Positions 29,568-38,344 of a stretch of DNA of 49,117 nt are shown here, piece after piece. The stretch comes from Desulfobacter postgatei. Lineage in GTDB: Bacteria; Desulfobacterota; Desulfobacteria; Desulfobacterales; Desulfobacteraceae. The DNA lies in NCBI GenBank assembly GCA_002747145.1, contig PDTI01000040.1, positions 1 through 49,117 of the forward strand. Direction: 5' to 3'. The stretch's first letter is position 1. Every line of letters starts with the position of its first letter. A program made the translations under genes and the position numbers. Under the pieces are notes generated by a model. That model was not told the DNA's origin. It saw nothing but the letters and a program-made list of their open reading frames with translations, and did not search any database.

Positions 29568-30782
29568 ATGCCAATTGCAGATAAGATGATCGGAATCGTA
29601 GAATCCGCATCCATGATCCGAAAAATGTTTGAGGAAGGCATCCGGATGAGAGAACAGTTCGGAGCTGAAAATGTATTTGATTTTTCCTTGGGAAATCCCG
29701 ATGTTCCGCCGCCGTCCGTGGTAAAGGAAACGGTACTGGATTTAATCAACGATCCAGAGAACAGCCACGGATATATGCCCAATGCAGGATATCCCTGGGT
29801 ACGCCAGGCCGTAGCCGATTACCTGAACACCCAGTACGGTGCTGGAATAACTGCAGACCTGGTGGTCATGAGTGTGGGGGCGGCCGGTGCTTTGAATGGC
29901 ACCTTAAAAGCCCTGGTCAATCCCGGCGAAGAAATTCTGGTGCCGGCCCCCTATTTTGTGGGGTACAATCAATACGCCTTTATTGCCGGAGCAGACCTGA
30001 AAACCGTCTCCACCAAGCCCGATTTTCACCTGGATCTTGACGCCATTGAAGCAGCTATTAATAAAGAAACCCGCGTCATGCTCATCAATTCCCCCAACAA
30101 CCCCACGGGCGTGGTTTACACCAGACAGGAACTGGATGAATTGGGTCAGCTGATAGAAAAGAAAAGCAAGGCGTTTGGTAAACGCATCTATCTGATTTCG
30201 GACGAACCCTATCGCAAAATTGCCTATGATGTGGATGTGCCCTGGATGTTTGGCGTATATGAGCACACCATTGTCCTGACCTCCTATTCCAAGGAGCTCT
30301 CCTTGGCCGGGGAACGTGTGGGATATATTGCGGTTCACCCAAAAGCTGAAGATGCGGAATTGATTGCATCAGCAGCCGGTGTGGCCAATACCATGCTGTT
30401 CGTGAATGCTCCGGCCCTGTTCCAGCAGGTGGTGGGAAAGCTGCAGGGCGTGAGTGTGGATATTGGCATCTATCGCAAACGCAGGAACATGCTCTGTGAG
30501 GGGCTTGCCGCGGCGGGCTATGAGTTCAACATCCCCGAAGGCGCGTTTTATCTGTTCCCCAAAACCCCCATTGAAAATGATGTGGAATTTGTGGATCTGC
30601 TTAAAAAAGAGAATATCCTGGTCGTACCCGGCTCCGGATTTGGCGGTCCCGGCCATATTCGGCTCTCCTATGCCGTACCTGAACAGACCATAGAAAACTC
30701 CATGGCGGGATTCAAACGGGCCATGAAAGCCGCTCAAAGCGGTTATTTAATTGACCACCTAAAAGGTGGCATGCCTATTTGA
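29568..30782 (+). CDS. PLP-dependent aminotransferase, aspartate aminotransferase-like (class I/II)
   Basis: A 404-residue fold-type I aminotransferase. It has FSLGNPDVPPP near the start, the NSPNNPTGVVY segment, SDEPYRKIAY for the PLP-ring Asp, and the PLP lysine in TSYSKELSLAGERVGY. The substrate-binding Arg lies in GHIRLSYAVP. The ORF track begins at TTG 29478; ATG 29568 with GAGGTG seven bases before it is preferred. The natural substrate cannot be told from sequence. The gene stands alone and ends before a family A repeat. Confidence 0.9.
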   Translation: MPIADKMIGIVESASMIRKMFEEGIRMREQFGAENVFDFSLGNPDVPPPSVVKETVLDLINDPENSHGYMPNAGYPWVRQAVADYLNTQYGAGITADLVVMSVGAAGALNGTLKALVNPGEEILVPAPYFVGYNQYAFIAGADLKTVSTKPDFHLDLDAIEAAINKETRVMLINSPNNPTGVVYTRQELDELGQLIEKKSKAFGKRIYLISDEPYRKIAYDVDVPWMFGVYEHTIVLTSYSKELSLAGERVGYIAVHPKAEDAELIASAAGVANTMLFVNAPALFQQVVGKLQGVSVDIGIYRKRRNMLCEGLAAAGYEFNIPEGAFYLFPKTPIENDVEFVDLLKKENILVVPGSGFGGPGHIRLSYAVPEQTIENSMAGFKRAMKAAQSGYLIDHLKGGMPI

Positions 30783-30798
30783 ACAAAATCAGTTGCTT

Positions 30799-30933
30799 TA
30801 AGAGCCTGTTTGATAATTGATGAATCGGCTGCAATCTCATGAAAATGGCTCCAATTCCCCCAAATTTTCTGTCAATAGTCCGGCTATTAACAGAAAATTT
30901 GTGAAAATTGGTTCTCATTTTCATGAGATTTCG
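30799..30933. repeat. Family A repeat lacking its right end, overlapping the regulator 3-prime end
   Basis: Matches the copy at 8621 from TAAGAGCCTGTTTGATAATT through CATTTTCATGAGATTTCG, then homology stops. The last bases encode the final residues (HEIS) and stop codon of the convergent response regulator at 30921. The missing right end suggests deletion after insertion. Confidence 0.85.
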
Positions 30934-32207
30934 TGAAGATAGCTTCTGGCAAACTCATCCAGGGCTTCTTTTTTGGCTTCTTTATAGTCGGATGTACCTT
31001 GTTTTGTCTCTTCCCGACACGGTTGCCTCTCCCCTTGAACCACCCGAATCAGGGGAAGATCAATGGTGTTCCCGTTGGAAAACACCACAAGCCGTCTCAC
31101 ATAATTGAGCAGCTCCCGGACGTTGCCCGGCCAGGACTGCCCGGCAAGATAGCCTAAGGCTGTCGGATCAATATCCATGGAATCAACATCCAGTTCCCGG
31201 CAGCTTTTCAGTATAAATTTTCGGACCAGGGCCGGAATATCCTCTTTTCTGTCCCGCAATGGCGGAACGGTTACGGAAAGGACATTGAGCCGGTAATACA
31301 GATCTTCCCGAAAAGTGCCGCTACGGATTTTTTCTTCCAGGTTCTGGTTGGTCAAGGCAATAATCCGGACATCCGCCTGCTTAGATACGCTGCTTCCCAC
31401 CGGCTTGACTTCCTTGTCCTGGAGAAACTTTAACAGTTTTGCCTGGATGGCAGGCGCGATGTCCCCGATTTCATCCAGGATCAAGGTGCCTTTGTCTGCA
31501 GACATAAAAAAGCCTGACCGGTCACGGTCCGCGCCGGTAAAGGCGCCCCTGACATGGCCAAAAAGTTCGCTTTCCAAAAGCCCTTTGGGTATGGTCGGGC
31601 AGTTCAGGGCATGGCAGGAACGGTTTTTCCGTTTGGAAAATGTATGGATATTCCTGGCAATAAACTCCTTTCCGCTGCCGGATTCGCCGGTGATCAGAAC
31701 CGTATAATCCGTAGCTGCAATGGTTTCCACTTGTTTCTGGAGTTGCTGCATGACAGGACTCTGGCCAAGGAGAATCCTTCCGGTTTTCAAATCTTTGATC
31801 ACTTTTATAAGGCGCTTATTTTCATTGGACAGCCCATAGTGTTCCACGGCCCTTTCCACAGTATGGTAAAGCGCCTGCCTTTCCACAGGTTTGGTCAGGA
31901 AATCCCAGGCCCCCAGCTTCAACGACTTGACCGCCGTTTCTACGGTCCCGTGGCCCGTGATCATGATCACGCAGATATTGGGATTGATTTTTTTAGTTTC
32001 CTGTAAAAGTTCCTGACCCGATATGCCGGGCATGCGTAAATCGGAAAGCATCACCCCCACATGCTGATCTGTCAACACGGTCAGAGCTTCTTTACCAGAC
32101 AGCACCCCTATAATCTGCCTGTCCGGGAATTTCTTTTTCAGGTTCCGGATCATTCCGTTTAAAAAATCCTTATTGTCATCAACCAGAAGGATGGAGAATT
32201 CATTCAT
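30921..32207 (-). CDS. Sigma-54-dependent response regulator, C-terminal HTH missing
   Basis: A 428-residue NtrC-type regulator. The receiver domain (about 1-120) has VDDN and the phospho-acceptor Asp in LSDLRMPG. The AAA+ domain has Walker A GESGSGKE, the sigma-54 contact loop RGAFTGA and Walker B LILDEIGD. It ends KKEALDEFARSYLHEIS, exactly where family members continue into the Fis-type helix-turn-helix. The last three or so codons and the stop lie in a family A repeat. A kinase gene overlaps it by 8 bp upstream. The protein probably cannot bind DNA specifically, though some HTH-less family members do activate transcription. Confidence 0.92.
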   Translation of the reverse strand: MNEFSILLVDDNKDFLNGMIRNLKKKFPDRQIIGVLSGKEALTVLTDQHVGVMLSDLRMPGISGQELLQETKKINPNICVIMITGHGTVETAVKSLKLGAWDFLTKPVERQALYHTVERAVEHYGLSNENKRLIKVIKDLKTGRILLGQSPVMQQLQKQVETIAATDYTVLITGESGSGKEFIARNIHTFSKRKNRSCHALNCPTIPKGLLESELFGHVRGAFTGADRDRSGFFMSADKGTLILDEIGDIAPAIQAKLLKFLQDKEVKPVGSSVSKQADVRIIALTNQNLEEKIRSGTFREDLYYRLNVLSVTVPPLRDRKEDIPALVRKFILKSCRELDVDSMDIDPTALGYLAGQSWPGNVRELLNYVRRLVVFSNGNTIDLPLIRVVQGERQPCREETKQGTSDYKEAKKEALDEFARSYLHEIS

Positions 32208-34635
32208 GCCTCATTCCTTGATTGGTAAACCCGCTTTCAATGGGGAAATAAACTTCAAAACAGGTCTCTGCGTGGTTTTTGACCTCAATACGTCCCCCTA
32301 TTTCCGAAATAAAGCCGTAGATAACGGCAAGGCCAAGGCCTGTTCCCTTACCTGGCATTTTGGTCGTAAAGAAAGGATCAAAAATGCTGTTGATTACCGA
32401 ATCGGGGATGCCCGGTCCGTTGTCCTGGATGGATAATAAAACCTCGTCTCCATTTTTTTCAAGGCCCGTGGATATCTTCACCTGGCCGCCGGTTTCCTGA
32501 AGGGCGTCAAAGGCGTTGATCCACAGGTTTGTCAGGATCTGTTCCAGGATTCCGGCATCGCATTTGACCTGGGGAAGCCCCTCTGCCAGCTCTGTGCGGA
32601 CCCGGATCCCCTTTGACGCAGCCTGGGTTTGGAACACCTTTACCAGGTCCCGGACCGTTTCATTGATCCGGCATATCCCTGATACGGGCTGTTTGGGCCT
32701 GGACAGCTTCAGGAGTTCCTTGACAATATGCTTCACATTCTGGGTATGCTTTTCAATCACGGCAATGTCCTCCAGCACGTCCGGATCAGAAACCGCGTCT
32801 TTTATAAGGTCTGTGTAACAGCTGATCACGCCCAGGGGGTTGTTGATTTCGTGGGCCACGCCTGCTGCCATCTTACCTACGGCGCTCAACCGCTCAGCCT
32901 GCTGCATCCGGGACATGATCTGTTTTTCAAGTGTGATTTCCCTTGCATACAGAACGATTTTCAACCCTGCCTGCTCTCGTCGCGTCGGCAGCGGATAAAG
33001 AAATACCCTGAAGGATTGATCCCGGCCGATCCCGATCTCCCGGCTGACTGGTTTCCGGGTTTCCAGCATCTTTTCCCAAACCCCAGCTCCGGAAGATTGC
33101 TGCTTTTTTAAGAATTTTTTGAGTTCCCTTTCCCGGCCTTTTTTGTCCGGGCTTTTAAAAATTTTCCTGCTGCCCTCGTTGGCCATGAGGATGCGGCACT
33201 CTGCGTCGATCAAAAAGAGCGGATCGGAAATTCCCTCAAAAACCGATTGGAGCATATCATTCTGGTACCTTACATTGGAAAAGGCCTGAACATTTTCAAT
33301 CATCGTGGCCAGCTGGCGGCCCAGGGCATGGAGTACCGAATAATCGGTATCCTTGCCGATGCCCGATGCCCATGTAATGCTAAGAATTCCCCAATGGCTT
33401 TCATCGGATTTTACGGGGATGTAAACCGTATTGTCCTTGCAGAACGCATGATCCTTCCATGACACCTCTTTGATATCATCCCTGAGGGGTTCAATGGGAT
33501 CTTTATCCTTCCAGGCATAGGCGTTATCCGATGCCACAGTACAATAGTATATGACCTGGTCTGCATCAAACCTTGTCCCAATGCATTCCAGGGCGCCCCG
33601 TATGATCTGTCCCGATGTGGCACCGCTTCCGAAACGGGATAGAATCTTTACAAACAGCCTGACATCGGCCCTGTGTTTTTCCATCCTGTCATGAATCTCC
33701 TTTGTTCTTTTATCCACCATGATCTCAAGATTCTGTGCATAGGCCTCCAGCTCATCCCTTGCATTGGAAAGACACAGGGCCAGTTCATCCACGCTTTCCA
33801 CCAATCCCTCAATCTCATCTTTTTCCCCCAGTTTCCGGATAATGCCCTGTTCCTGCTCCCCGGAAAACCGGATTTTAAAAATAGTGGTCAGGTGATGCAG
33901 ATTTTTCATGACCAGGCAGTCAAAAAACAGACTGATCAGACATGTAAATATAAGGATGCCGAAAAGATAATACATCAGATATTGCAGGGTAACTTCCTTT
34001 GCCGGATTCTTGATCAGGTTCACAGGAAATCCGGCCACCACAACCCCTCCGACCTCCCCTGGGGAATAGTAAAATCCGTTCTTATCCCCGTATATTTTTT
34101 TTAGCTCTTCCGGGGCCTGTTCCGGGTCTCCGTGGCAGTGCATACAGGATGTCTTGAAAACAACGGGCCGGGCGACAATATGGTATTCCGTGTTTCCCAC
34201 CATGGCATCATCCTCCCATATGGACAGCGCCCTGTTCCGGTTGAACATGCGGATCAGGCCCGCTTCCAGATCATCCGGGGCGGACAAGGGATTTCTGGGC
34301 CGAATGGATACCCGGCTGTAATGGTAGCTCTGGTTCTTTTCAACGTTGAGCCGGTTCATCACTTCCCTTGAAATATAAGAGGATGACATGGCTTTTAAAA
34401 TAAACCGTCCTTCCGGAAGGACGTTGAACATCTCGGGCCGTAAAACCATTTTCACATAATCCTGAACCGCATTGGACTGGGCAAGAACCATCCTTGACCG
34501 CTGGCTGATTTCGGATTTCATAATGGAGTTGAAATGAAAGTAAAGAATAATACTGGTGCAGATTCCCAAAGCCAGGGTAAAAAAAACCAGGCCAAAAATA
34601 AATTTCAGCCTTAAACTTAACCCACTTGAAAACAT
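32200..34635 (-). CDS. Sensor histidine kinase with Tll0287-like heme domain
   Basis: An 811-residue membrane kinase. TM1 (about 12-33) and TM2 (about 219-240) enclose a periplasmic Tll0287-like/DUF3365 domain containing the c-type heme motif CMHCH at 164-168, which suggests redox or gas sensing. A HAMP-like segment, a GAF-like region (about 325-460) and a PAS domain (about 470-570) follow. The dimerisation domain has the phospho-acceptor His in [13 protein letters not shown], and the ATPase has DNGPGIP and [10 protein letters not shown]. It overlaps the sigma-54 regulator gene and is divergent from the YeiH transporter, so it likely controls that gene. Confidence 0.92.
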   Translation of the reverse strand: MFSSGLSLRLKFIFGLVFFTLALGICTSIILYFHFNSIMKSEISQRSRMVLAQSNAVQDYVKMVLRPEMFNVLPEGRFILKAMSSSYISREVMNRLNVEKNQSYHYSRVSIRPRNPLSAPDDLEAGLIRMFNRNRALSIWEDDAMVGNTEYHIVARPVVFKTSCMHCHGDPEQAPEELKKIYGDKNGFYYSPGEVGGVVVAGFPVNLIKNPAKEVTLQYLMYYLFGILIFTCLISLFFDCLVMKNLHHLTTIFKIRFSGEQEQGIIRKLGEKDEIEGLVESVDELALCLSNARDELEAYAQNLEIMVDKRTKEIHDRMEKHRADVRLFVKILSRFGSGATSGQIIRGALECIGTRFDADQVIYYCTVASDNAYAWKDKDPIEPLRDDIKEVSWKDHAFCKDNTVYIPVKSDESHWGILSITWASGIGKDTDYSVLHALGRQLATMIENVQAFSNVRYQNDMLQSVFEGISDPLFLIDAECRILMANEGSRKIFKSPDKKGRERELKKFLKKQQSSGAGVWEKMLETRKPVSREIGIGRDQSFRVFLYPLPTRREQAGLKIVLYAREITLEKQIMSRMQQAERLSAVGKMAAGVAHEINNPLGVISCYTDLIKDAVSDPDVLEDIAVIEKHTQNVKHIVKELLKLSRPKQPVSGICRINETVRDLVKVFQTQAASKGIRVRTELAEGLPQVKCDAGILEQILTNLWINAFDALQETGGQVKISTGLEKNGDEVLLSIQDNGPGIPDSVINSIFDPFFTTKMPGKGTGLGLAVIYGFISEIGGRIEVKNHAETCFEVYFPIESGFTNQGMRHE

Positions 34636-34705
34636 TAAATTTTCTCCCGCTTTTTAATTGGGCTCAAAATAAAGGGTCCTCCCCAAAAAAGCAAGACCGG
34701 TAACG

Positions 34706-34731
34706 GCATGTGTAGCCTTTAAGACACATGC
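34706..34731. promoter_or_regulatory. Candidate upstream activator site (dyad) for the YeiH promoter
   Basis: GCATGTGT (34706-34713) and ACACATGC (34724-34731) form an 8-bp perfect dyad with a 10-bp spacer. Its centre lies about 100 bp upstream of the sigma-54 promoter, the usual position for NtrC-type activator binding. Confidence 0.55.
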
Positions 34732-34812
34732 ATGCCAACCCAAGTTAGCGTTAAAAAACAATAAGATATCAAAAATATTTTTATTTTCAATGTGTTATAA
34801 AATAAATTGTAA

Positions 34813-34828
34813 TGGCATGTGTTTTGCT
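34813..34828 (+). promoter_or_regulatory. Sigma-54 (-24/-12) promoter of the YeiH transporter gene
   Basis: TGGCATGTGTTTTGCT matches the consensus TGGCACGNNNNTTGCW at all positions but one, with correct GG to GC spacing. It lies 42 bp before the start codon of the transporter. Confidence 0.85.
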
Positions 34829-34870
34829 AATTCTGTCGTGTATTTTTTAACAAAAACAGAGAGGTAGATT

Positions 34871-36628
34871 ATGACAGATTCAAGTTCAATTGTTGTCGAC
34901 CAAGCCAGGTGGGAATGGTCGGAAATGTGGAAAAAAGAAGACTGGTGGGCCATCTGGATCGGATTTTTCCTATTGATCGCAGCCATGTTCATCTATTTTC
35001 CCCACAGCGGGGAGATGGAGAATATTATCACCAAGGCACAGTCTGAATACGGACAGGCTGCAGCCAGGACAAATGCCATTAAAACCATAGCCTGGTATAA
35101 GCTTTCCGATGCCAAGAAAAAGGCGGAAGCAAGAAAAATTCCAGCTGGCAAATGGCTGGCGGATTTCACCCACAAAACCCACAGCTGGACCGACAATCCC
35201 CTGGACGCTTTTTTTATGGGCGAAGAAAAGGCAGCCCGGAAAAAAGAGGTTGCTGTGGCCAAATATGAAACCAAAAAGGCAGCCCAGGATGAGACTTACG
35301 CGGCTGCCGTGGAAGCCGAAGAACTGGCCGAAGCTAAGGGATTCAAGGATGAAATACTGAACGCTTCAGCCTCAGCCGCCATCAGCAAGTGGAGAGATGC
35401 AAAACTGCTTGCAGATAAGGCCAAAAAGAAAACAAAGGTAAAACCCTATAATCAGATCCCAAACCTGATCGGCCTTGGCATATTTTTCTGCATTCTTTTC
35501 GGACTCCCCATGAAAATCATGGGCACATCGTTCAGAAAGTTTGCCCTGGGGTTTGTTTTAGTATACGGGATCACGCTGCTGGCATGGTTCTTCAGCTACC
35601 AGACCACCATGAAGCATTACGGGATCGGATATGCGGCCTGGGCGATTTTTCTGGGTATGCTGATCAGCAACACCGTTGGAACCCCCAAGTGGGCGGAAGC
35701 GGCCATCCAGACGGAATACTATATTAAAACCGGCCTGGTTCTTCTTGGGGCCAAAATTCTTTTTGAGAAAATCATTACCATCGGCACCGCCGGTATCTTT
35801 GTGGCCTGGGTGGTAACGCCCACGGTTTGGCTGATTACTTACTGGTTTGGACAGAAACTGATCCGGATGCCATCCAAACGGCTCAATGCGGTCATCTGTT
35901 CCGACATGTCCGTATGCGGGGTATCGGCAGCCATTGCAGCCGCATCAGCCTGCCGGGCCAAGAAAGAGGAGTTGACCCTGGCCGTAGGGCTGTCCCTGGT
36001 TTTCACCGCCATAATGATGATTGCCATGCCTGCGGTCATTAAAGCGGCCTTTCCTGTTGACAAGCAGATGATTCTGGGCGGTGCCTGGATGGGTGGAACC
36101 ATTGACGCCTCTGGGGCTGTTGCCGCAGCCGGTGCCTTTTTAGGAGAAAAAGCCCTTTATGTGGCCGCCACCATTAAAATGATCCAGAACGTACTCATCG
36201 GTGTCATCGCTTTCTTTGTGGCCCTTTACTTCACCACCCGGGTGGAAGTAATGGAAACAGGCGCAAAGGTGGGACTCAACGAAATCTGGTTCCGGTTTCC
36301 TAAATTCGTCATTGGGTTCATCGTCGCATCGGTTACCTTTTCCCTGATCTACTCCGGGTTCAACGACAGCCTGGACGGACTGGGACATGCCATGATCGAC
36401 AAGGGAACCATCAAGGGCGGATCAGACCTTTTCAGGAAATGGTTTTTTACCCTTTCCTTTGTCAGTATCGGACTTGCCACCAACTTCCGTGAACTAAAAG
36501 AACATTTCAAGGGCGGAAAACCCCTGATTCTGTATGTTTTTGGCCAGTCCCTGAACCTGGTTTTGACCCTGCTCATGGCATATATTATGTTTTACATGGT
36601 TTTCCCTGAACTTACGGCAACCATTTAG
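34871..36628 (+). CDS. YeiH-family putative sulfate exporter
   Basis: A 585-residue membrane protein of the YeiH/UPF0324 (Cons_hypoth698) family, annotated by analogy as putative sulfate exporters. Residues 1-50 hold a first membrane helix. Residues 55-190 form a long Lys/Ala/Glu-rich helical segment not found in E. coli YeiH, probably a coiled coil outside the membrane. From about 195 onward a run of membrane helices contains typical segments such as NTVGTPKWAEAAI, CGVSAAIAAASACRAK and GGTIDASGAVAAAGA. An AGAGAGG site precedes the ATG, and a sigma-54 promoter lies upstream. In this lineage the substrate might be sulfate, sulfite or another sulfur anion; this is inference. Confidence 0.88.
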   Translation: MTDSSSIVVDQARWEWSEMWKKEDWWAIWIGFFLLIAAMFIYFPHSGEMENIITKAQSEYGQAAARTNAIKTIAWYKLSDAKKKAEARKIPAGKWLADFTHKTHSWTDNPLDAFFMGEEKAARKKEVAVAKYETKKAAQDETYAAAVEAEELAEAKGFKDEILNASASAAISKWRDAKLLADKAKKKTKVKPYNQIPNLIGLGIFFCILFGLPMKIMGTSFRKFALGFVLVYGITLLAWFFSYQTTMKHYGIGYAAWAIFLGMLISNTVGTPKWAEAAIQTEYYIKTGLVLLGAKILFEKIITIGTAGIFVAWVVTPTVWLITYWFGQKLIRMPSKRLNAVICSDMSVCGVSAAIAAASACRAKKEELTLAVGLSLVFTAIMMIAMPAVIKAAFPVDKQMILGGAWMGGTIDASGAVAAAGAFLGEKALYVAATIKMIQNVLIGVIAFFVALYFTTRVEVMETGAKVGLNEIWFRFPKFVIGFIVASVTFSLIYSGFNDSLDGLGHAMIDKGTIKGGSDLFRKWFFTLSFVSIGLATNFRELKEHFKGGKPLILYVFGQSLNLVLTLLMAYIMFYMVFPELTATI

Positions 36629-36748
36629 CGGCTTACCGCAACGCTTAAAAGTGCATTAAAATACGGAGACTGGAGACCGCAGGCCGGAAAACGGCAAAGA
36701 AAGATCCGGTTTCCGGGCTCCATCAAAAAATGAGAAATTGGTAAAAAA

Positions 36749-37090
36749 ATGTCGACAACACCATCAACAGCAAACCGAACCCGGGCGGGAGCTTGGGCAA
36801 AACTGATCTTTTTTTCTTTTCTCATATGGGTTTTCGGCTGGGTTGTGGGACCTTATATTGAGAACAATATTCCCACCTACCGCCAAATTGCACATGTGGT
36901 GGAGGAAAGGGACATTGATTCGGCAGGATATATGTATATGGATTCGGTGGGATCTTATGATGCCGAATATTACCTGACCGATTCGTTCAAGCACTCCAAA
37001 AGAGAGGACTATGGCTTTACCGCGGCCTTTTTTTCCGGGATACTCAGCTGTTTTTTAATCCTGTGGATTGGATGGCGCTATATTATGTGA
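36749..37090 (+). CDS. Small two-helix membrane protein downstream of the YeiH transporter
   Basis: A 113-residue protein with a membrane helix at about 17-37, a polar tyrosine-rich loop (YMYMDSVGSYDAEYYLT) and a second helix at about 92-110. I recognise no family. It follows the transporter by 120 bp in the same direction and may be a partner or subunit. Its last 13 bases overlap the end of a minus-strand transposase fragment, so the natural C-terminus may have been altered. Confidence 0.6.
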   Translation: MSTTPSTANRTRAGAWAKLIFFSFLIWVFGWVVGPYIENNIPTYRQIAHVVEERDIDSAGYMYMDSVGSYDAEYYLTDSFKHSKREDYGFTAAFFSGILSCFLILWIGWRYIM

Positions 37091-37299
37091 TACTCAATGA
37101 TCCAATGAGAGAATATAGCGACAATAAGGGTGCACATCAACTCACGCCCATGCTTTTCAAGCTCTCTTTCCAATTGGCTCATATCCATTGAATTTCTCTT
37201 GCCCGAATCAAGAAGACCGATGACATGTTCAAAATACTGGCGGCCCTGTTCATAAGAACAGGACCCCTCAAGGGTGGAAAGAGCCGGGGCTGCGCTCAT
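37078..37299 (-). pseudogene. N-terminal fragment of an ISKra4-type transposase
   Basis: A 73-residue ORF whose residues 15-57 (YEQGRQYFEHVIGLLDSG and MSQLERELEKHGRELM) match the start of ISKra4-family transposases, by eye. After GRELM the sequence changes to an unrelated tail, IVAIFSHWIIEYHII, read through neighbouring DNA. The rest of the transposase is missing. It begins 4 bp after the DruA-like gene stop in the same direction, suggesting both came in on one element. Confidence 0.65.
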
Positions 37300-37303
37300 C
37301 GCT

Positions 37304-38197
37304 TTACCTCCCCTCTTTAAGCCGTTGCCGGGCGTTTTTTACAAGCGGATAAACCAGGATGGTTTTCACCGCTTTGCCATGGCGCTTGTTGGCTCTGTCC
37401 ATCCGCCCGCGTCCACTGGTCCTGCCCAGTTCGATCCAGTTGGCAGCCCGGTAACATCCACCATGATACAGCGTTGGGTCTACCAAGGTCTCCAGAAGAA
37501 GGGGGGCAACCCCGTATTGCGCTTCCCAGTCGAATCGAAGATGCGCAACAGATGCGGACAACATGCTGCTTGCCAGATTGCGGATTGGGGCCAGTACCAG
37601 AAAACGGCTGTTGTTAACGACTTGCTGCAGCGCCTCACCACGCCTGTCATCATCCCAGCCGATCCATTGGTCCCTTGCTTTCATCCGCCACGCCGGGCTG
37701 GAAAATTGAATGCAGCCCACCACCTCACGACGGGGCTTGGTCACATGGACCAGATACTGGAGCCTTGCCCCAAAGGGCATGGCATAACCCAGGTAATGGT
37801 AACGGCTCAAAAGGTCCTTAAAAAGGTCACGTTGCGCCCTGCATTGAACACGCTGGATATCAAGAGGAGTGAATTCCTCCACGCTTCCGGAAAGCTTGCT
37901 GTACGGTTCGCTGTTTGTTGCCGCTTTCTTGAGCTTTTGAGGGCCGCAATGGCCGGTTTTCCTTTTTTCAGGAAGTTCGAGGATCCCTTTGTTTTCCAAA
38001 AGCACCAGCAGGTCATTACACTCCCGGGCCTTCAATCCGCCCCTGGGCCGTTTCCAGTTCAGAAGTTCACATACGGTGTAAGCCAGCTCATTGCGACTGA
38101 TGCCGTCACAAGTGCTGACGACTTCTCGAATCATTAACAGCTCCTCCGCTGAAAAGTTTCTGCCGCAGAATCTTTGTGGTCTTATTAATGTCGGCAT
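37304..38197 (-). CDS. DUF4338 (DruA-like) protein
   Basis: A 297-residue protein of the DUF4338 family, to which DruA of the Druantia anti-phage system belongs. Recognisable stretches are SRYHYLGYAMPFGARLQYLV, GCIQFSSPAWRMKARDQWIG and VVNNSRFLVLAPIRNLASSML. The N-terminal 80 residues contain a winged-helix-like segment. The ORF track starts at 38203, but AAGGAG sits seven bases before ATG 38197, which I prefer. No other Druantia genes (druB-druE) are present. Its neighbour is an ISKra4 transposase fragment, so it is more likely a transposon passenger or accessory gene than a defence island. Confidence 0.8.
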   Translation of the reverse strand: MPTLIRPQRFCGRNFSAEELLMIREVVSTCDGISRNELAYTVCELLNWKRPRGGLKARECNDLLVLLENKGILELPEKRKTGHCGPQKLKKAATNSEPYSKLSGSVEEFTPLDIQRVQCRAQRDLFKDLLSRYHYLGYAMPFGARLQYLVHVTKPRREVVGCIQFSSPAWRMKARDQWIGWDDDRRGEALQQVVNNSRFLVLAPIRNLASSMLSASVAHLRFDWEAQYGVAPLLLETLVDPTLYHGGCYRAANWIELGRTSGRGRMDRANKRHGKAVKTILVYPLVKNARQRLKEGR

Positions 38198-38344
38198 GGC
38201 CATTCTCCTTTATATCTATCTATCCTTTTTATAATGTATGTATGGCGGCTTGTCCAGCTTTTATTTGTATGATCGATAAAAAATGGTCAAATGGCACATA
38301 ACGACCCGCCTCGTTGTTATTTTGGATAATTTGGGTTTGTTTTA

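Noticed and set aside
37304-38197. Druantia anti-phage defence system
   Set aside because: Only a DruA-like gene is present; the large helicase DruE and the other subunits are missing, and the neighbour is a transposase fragment.
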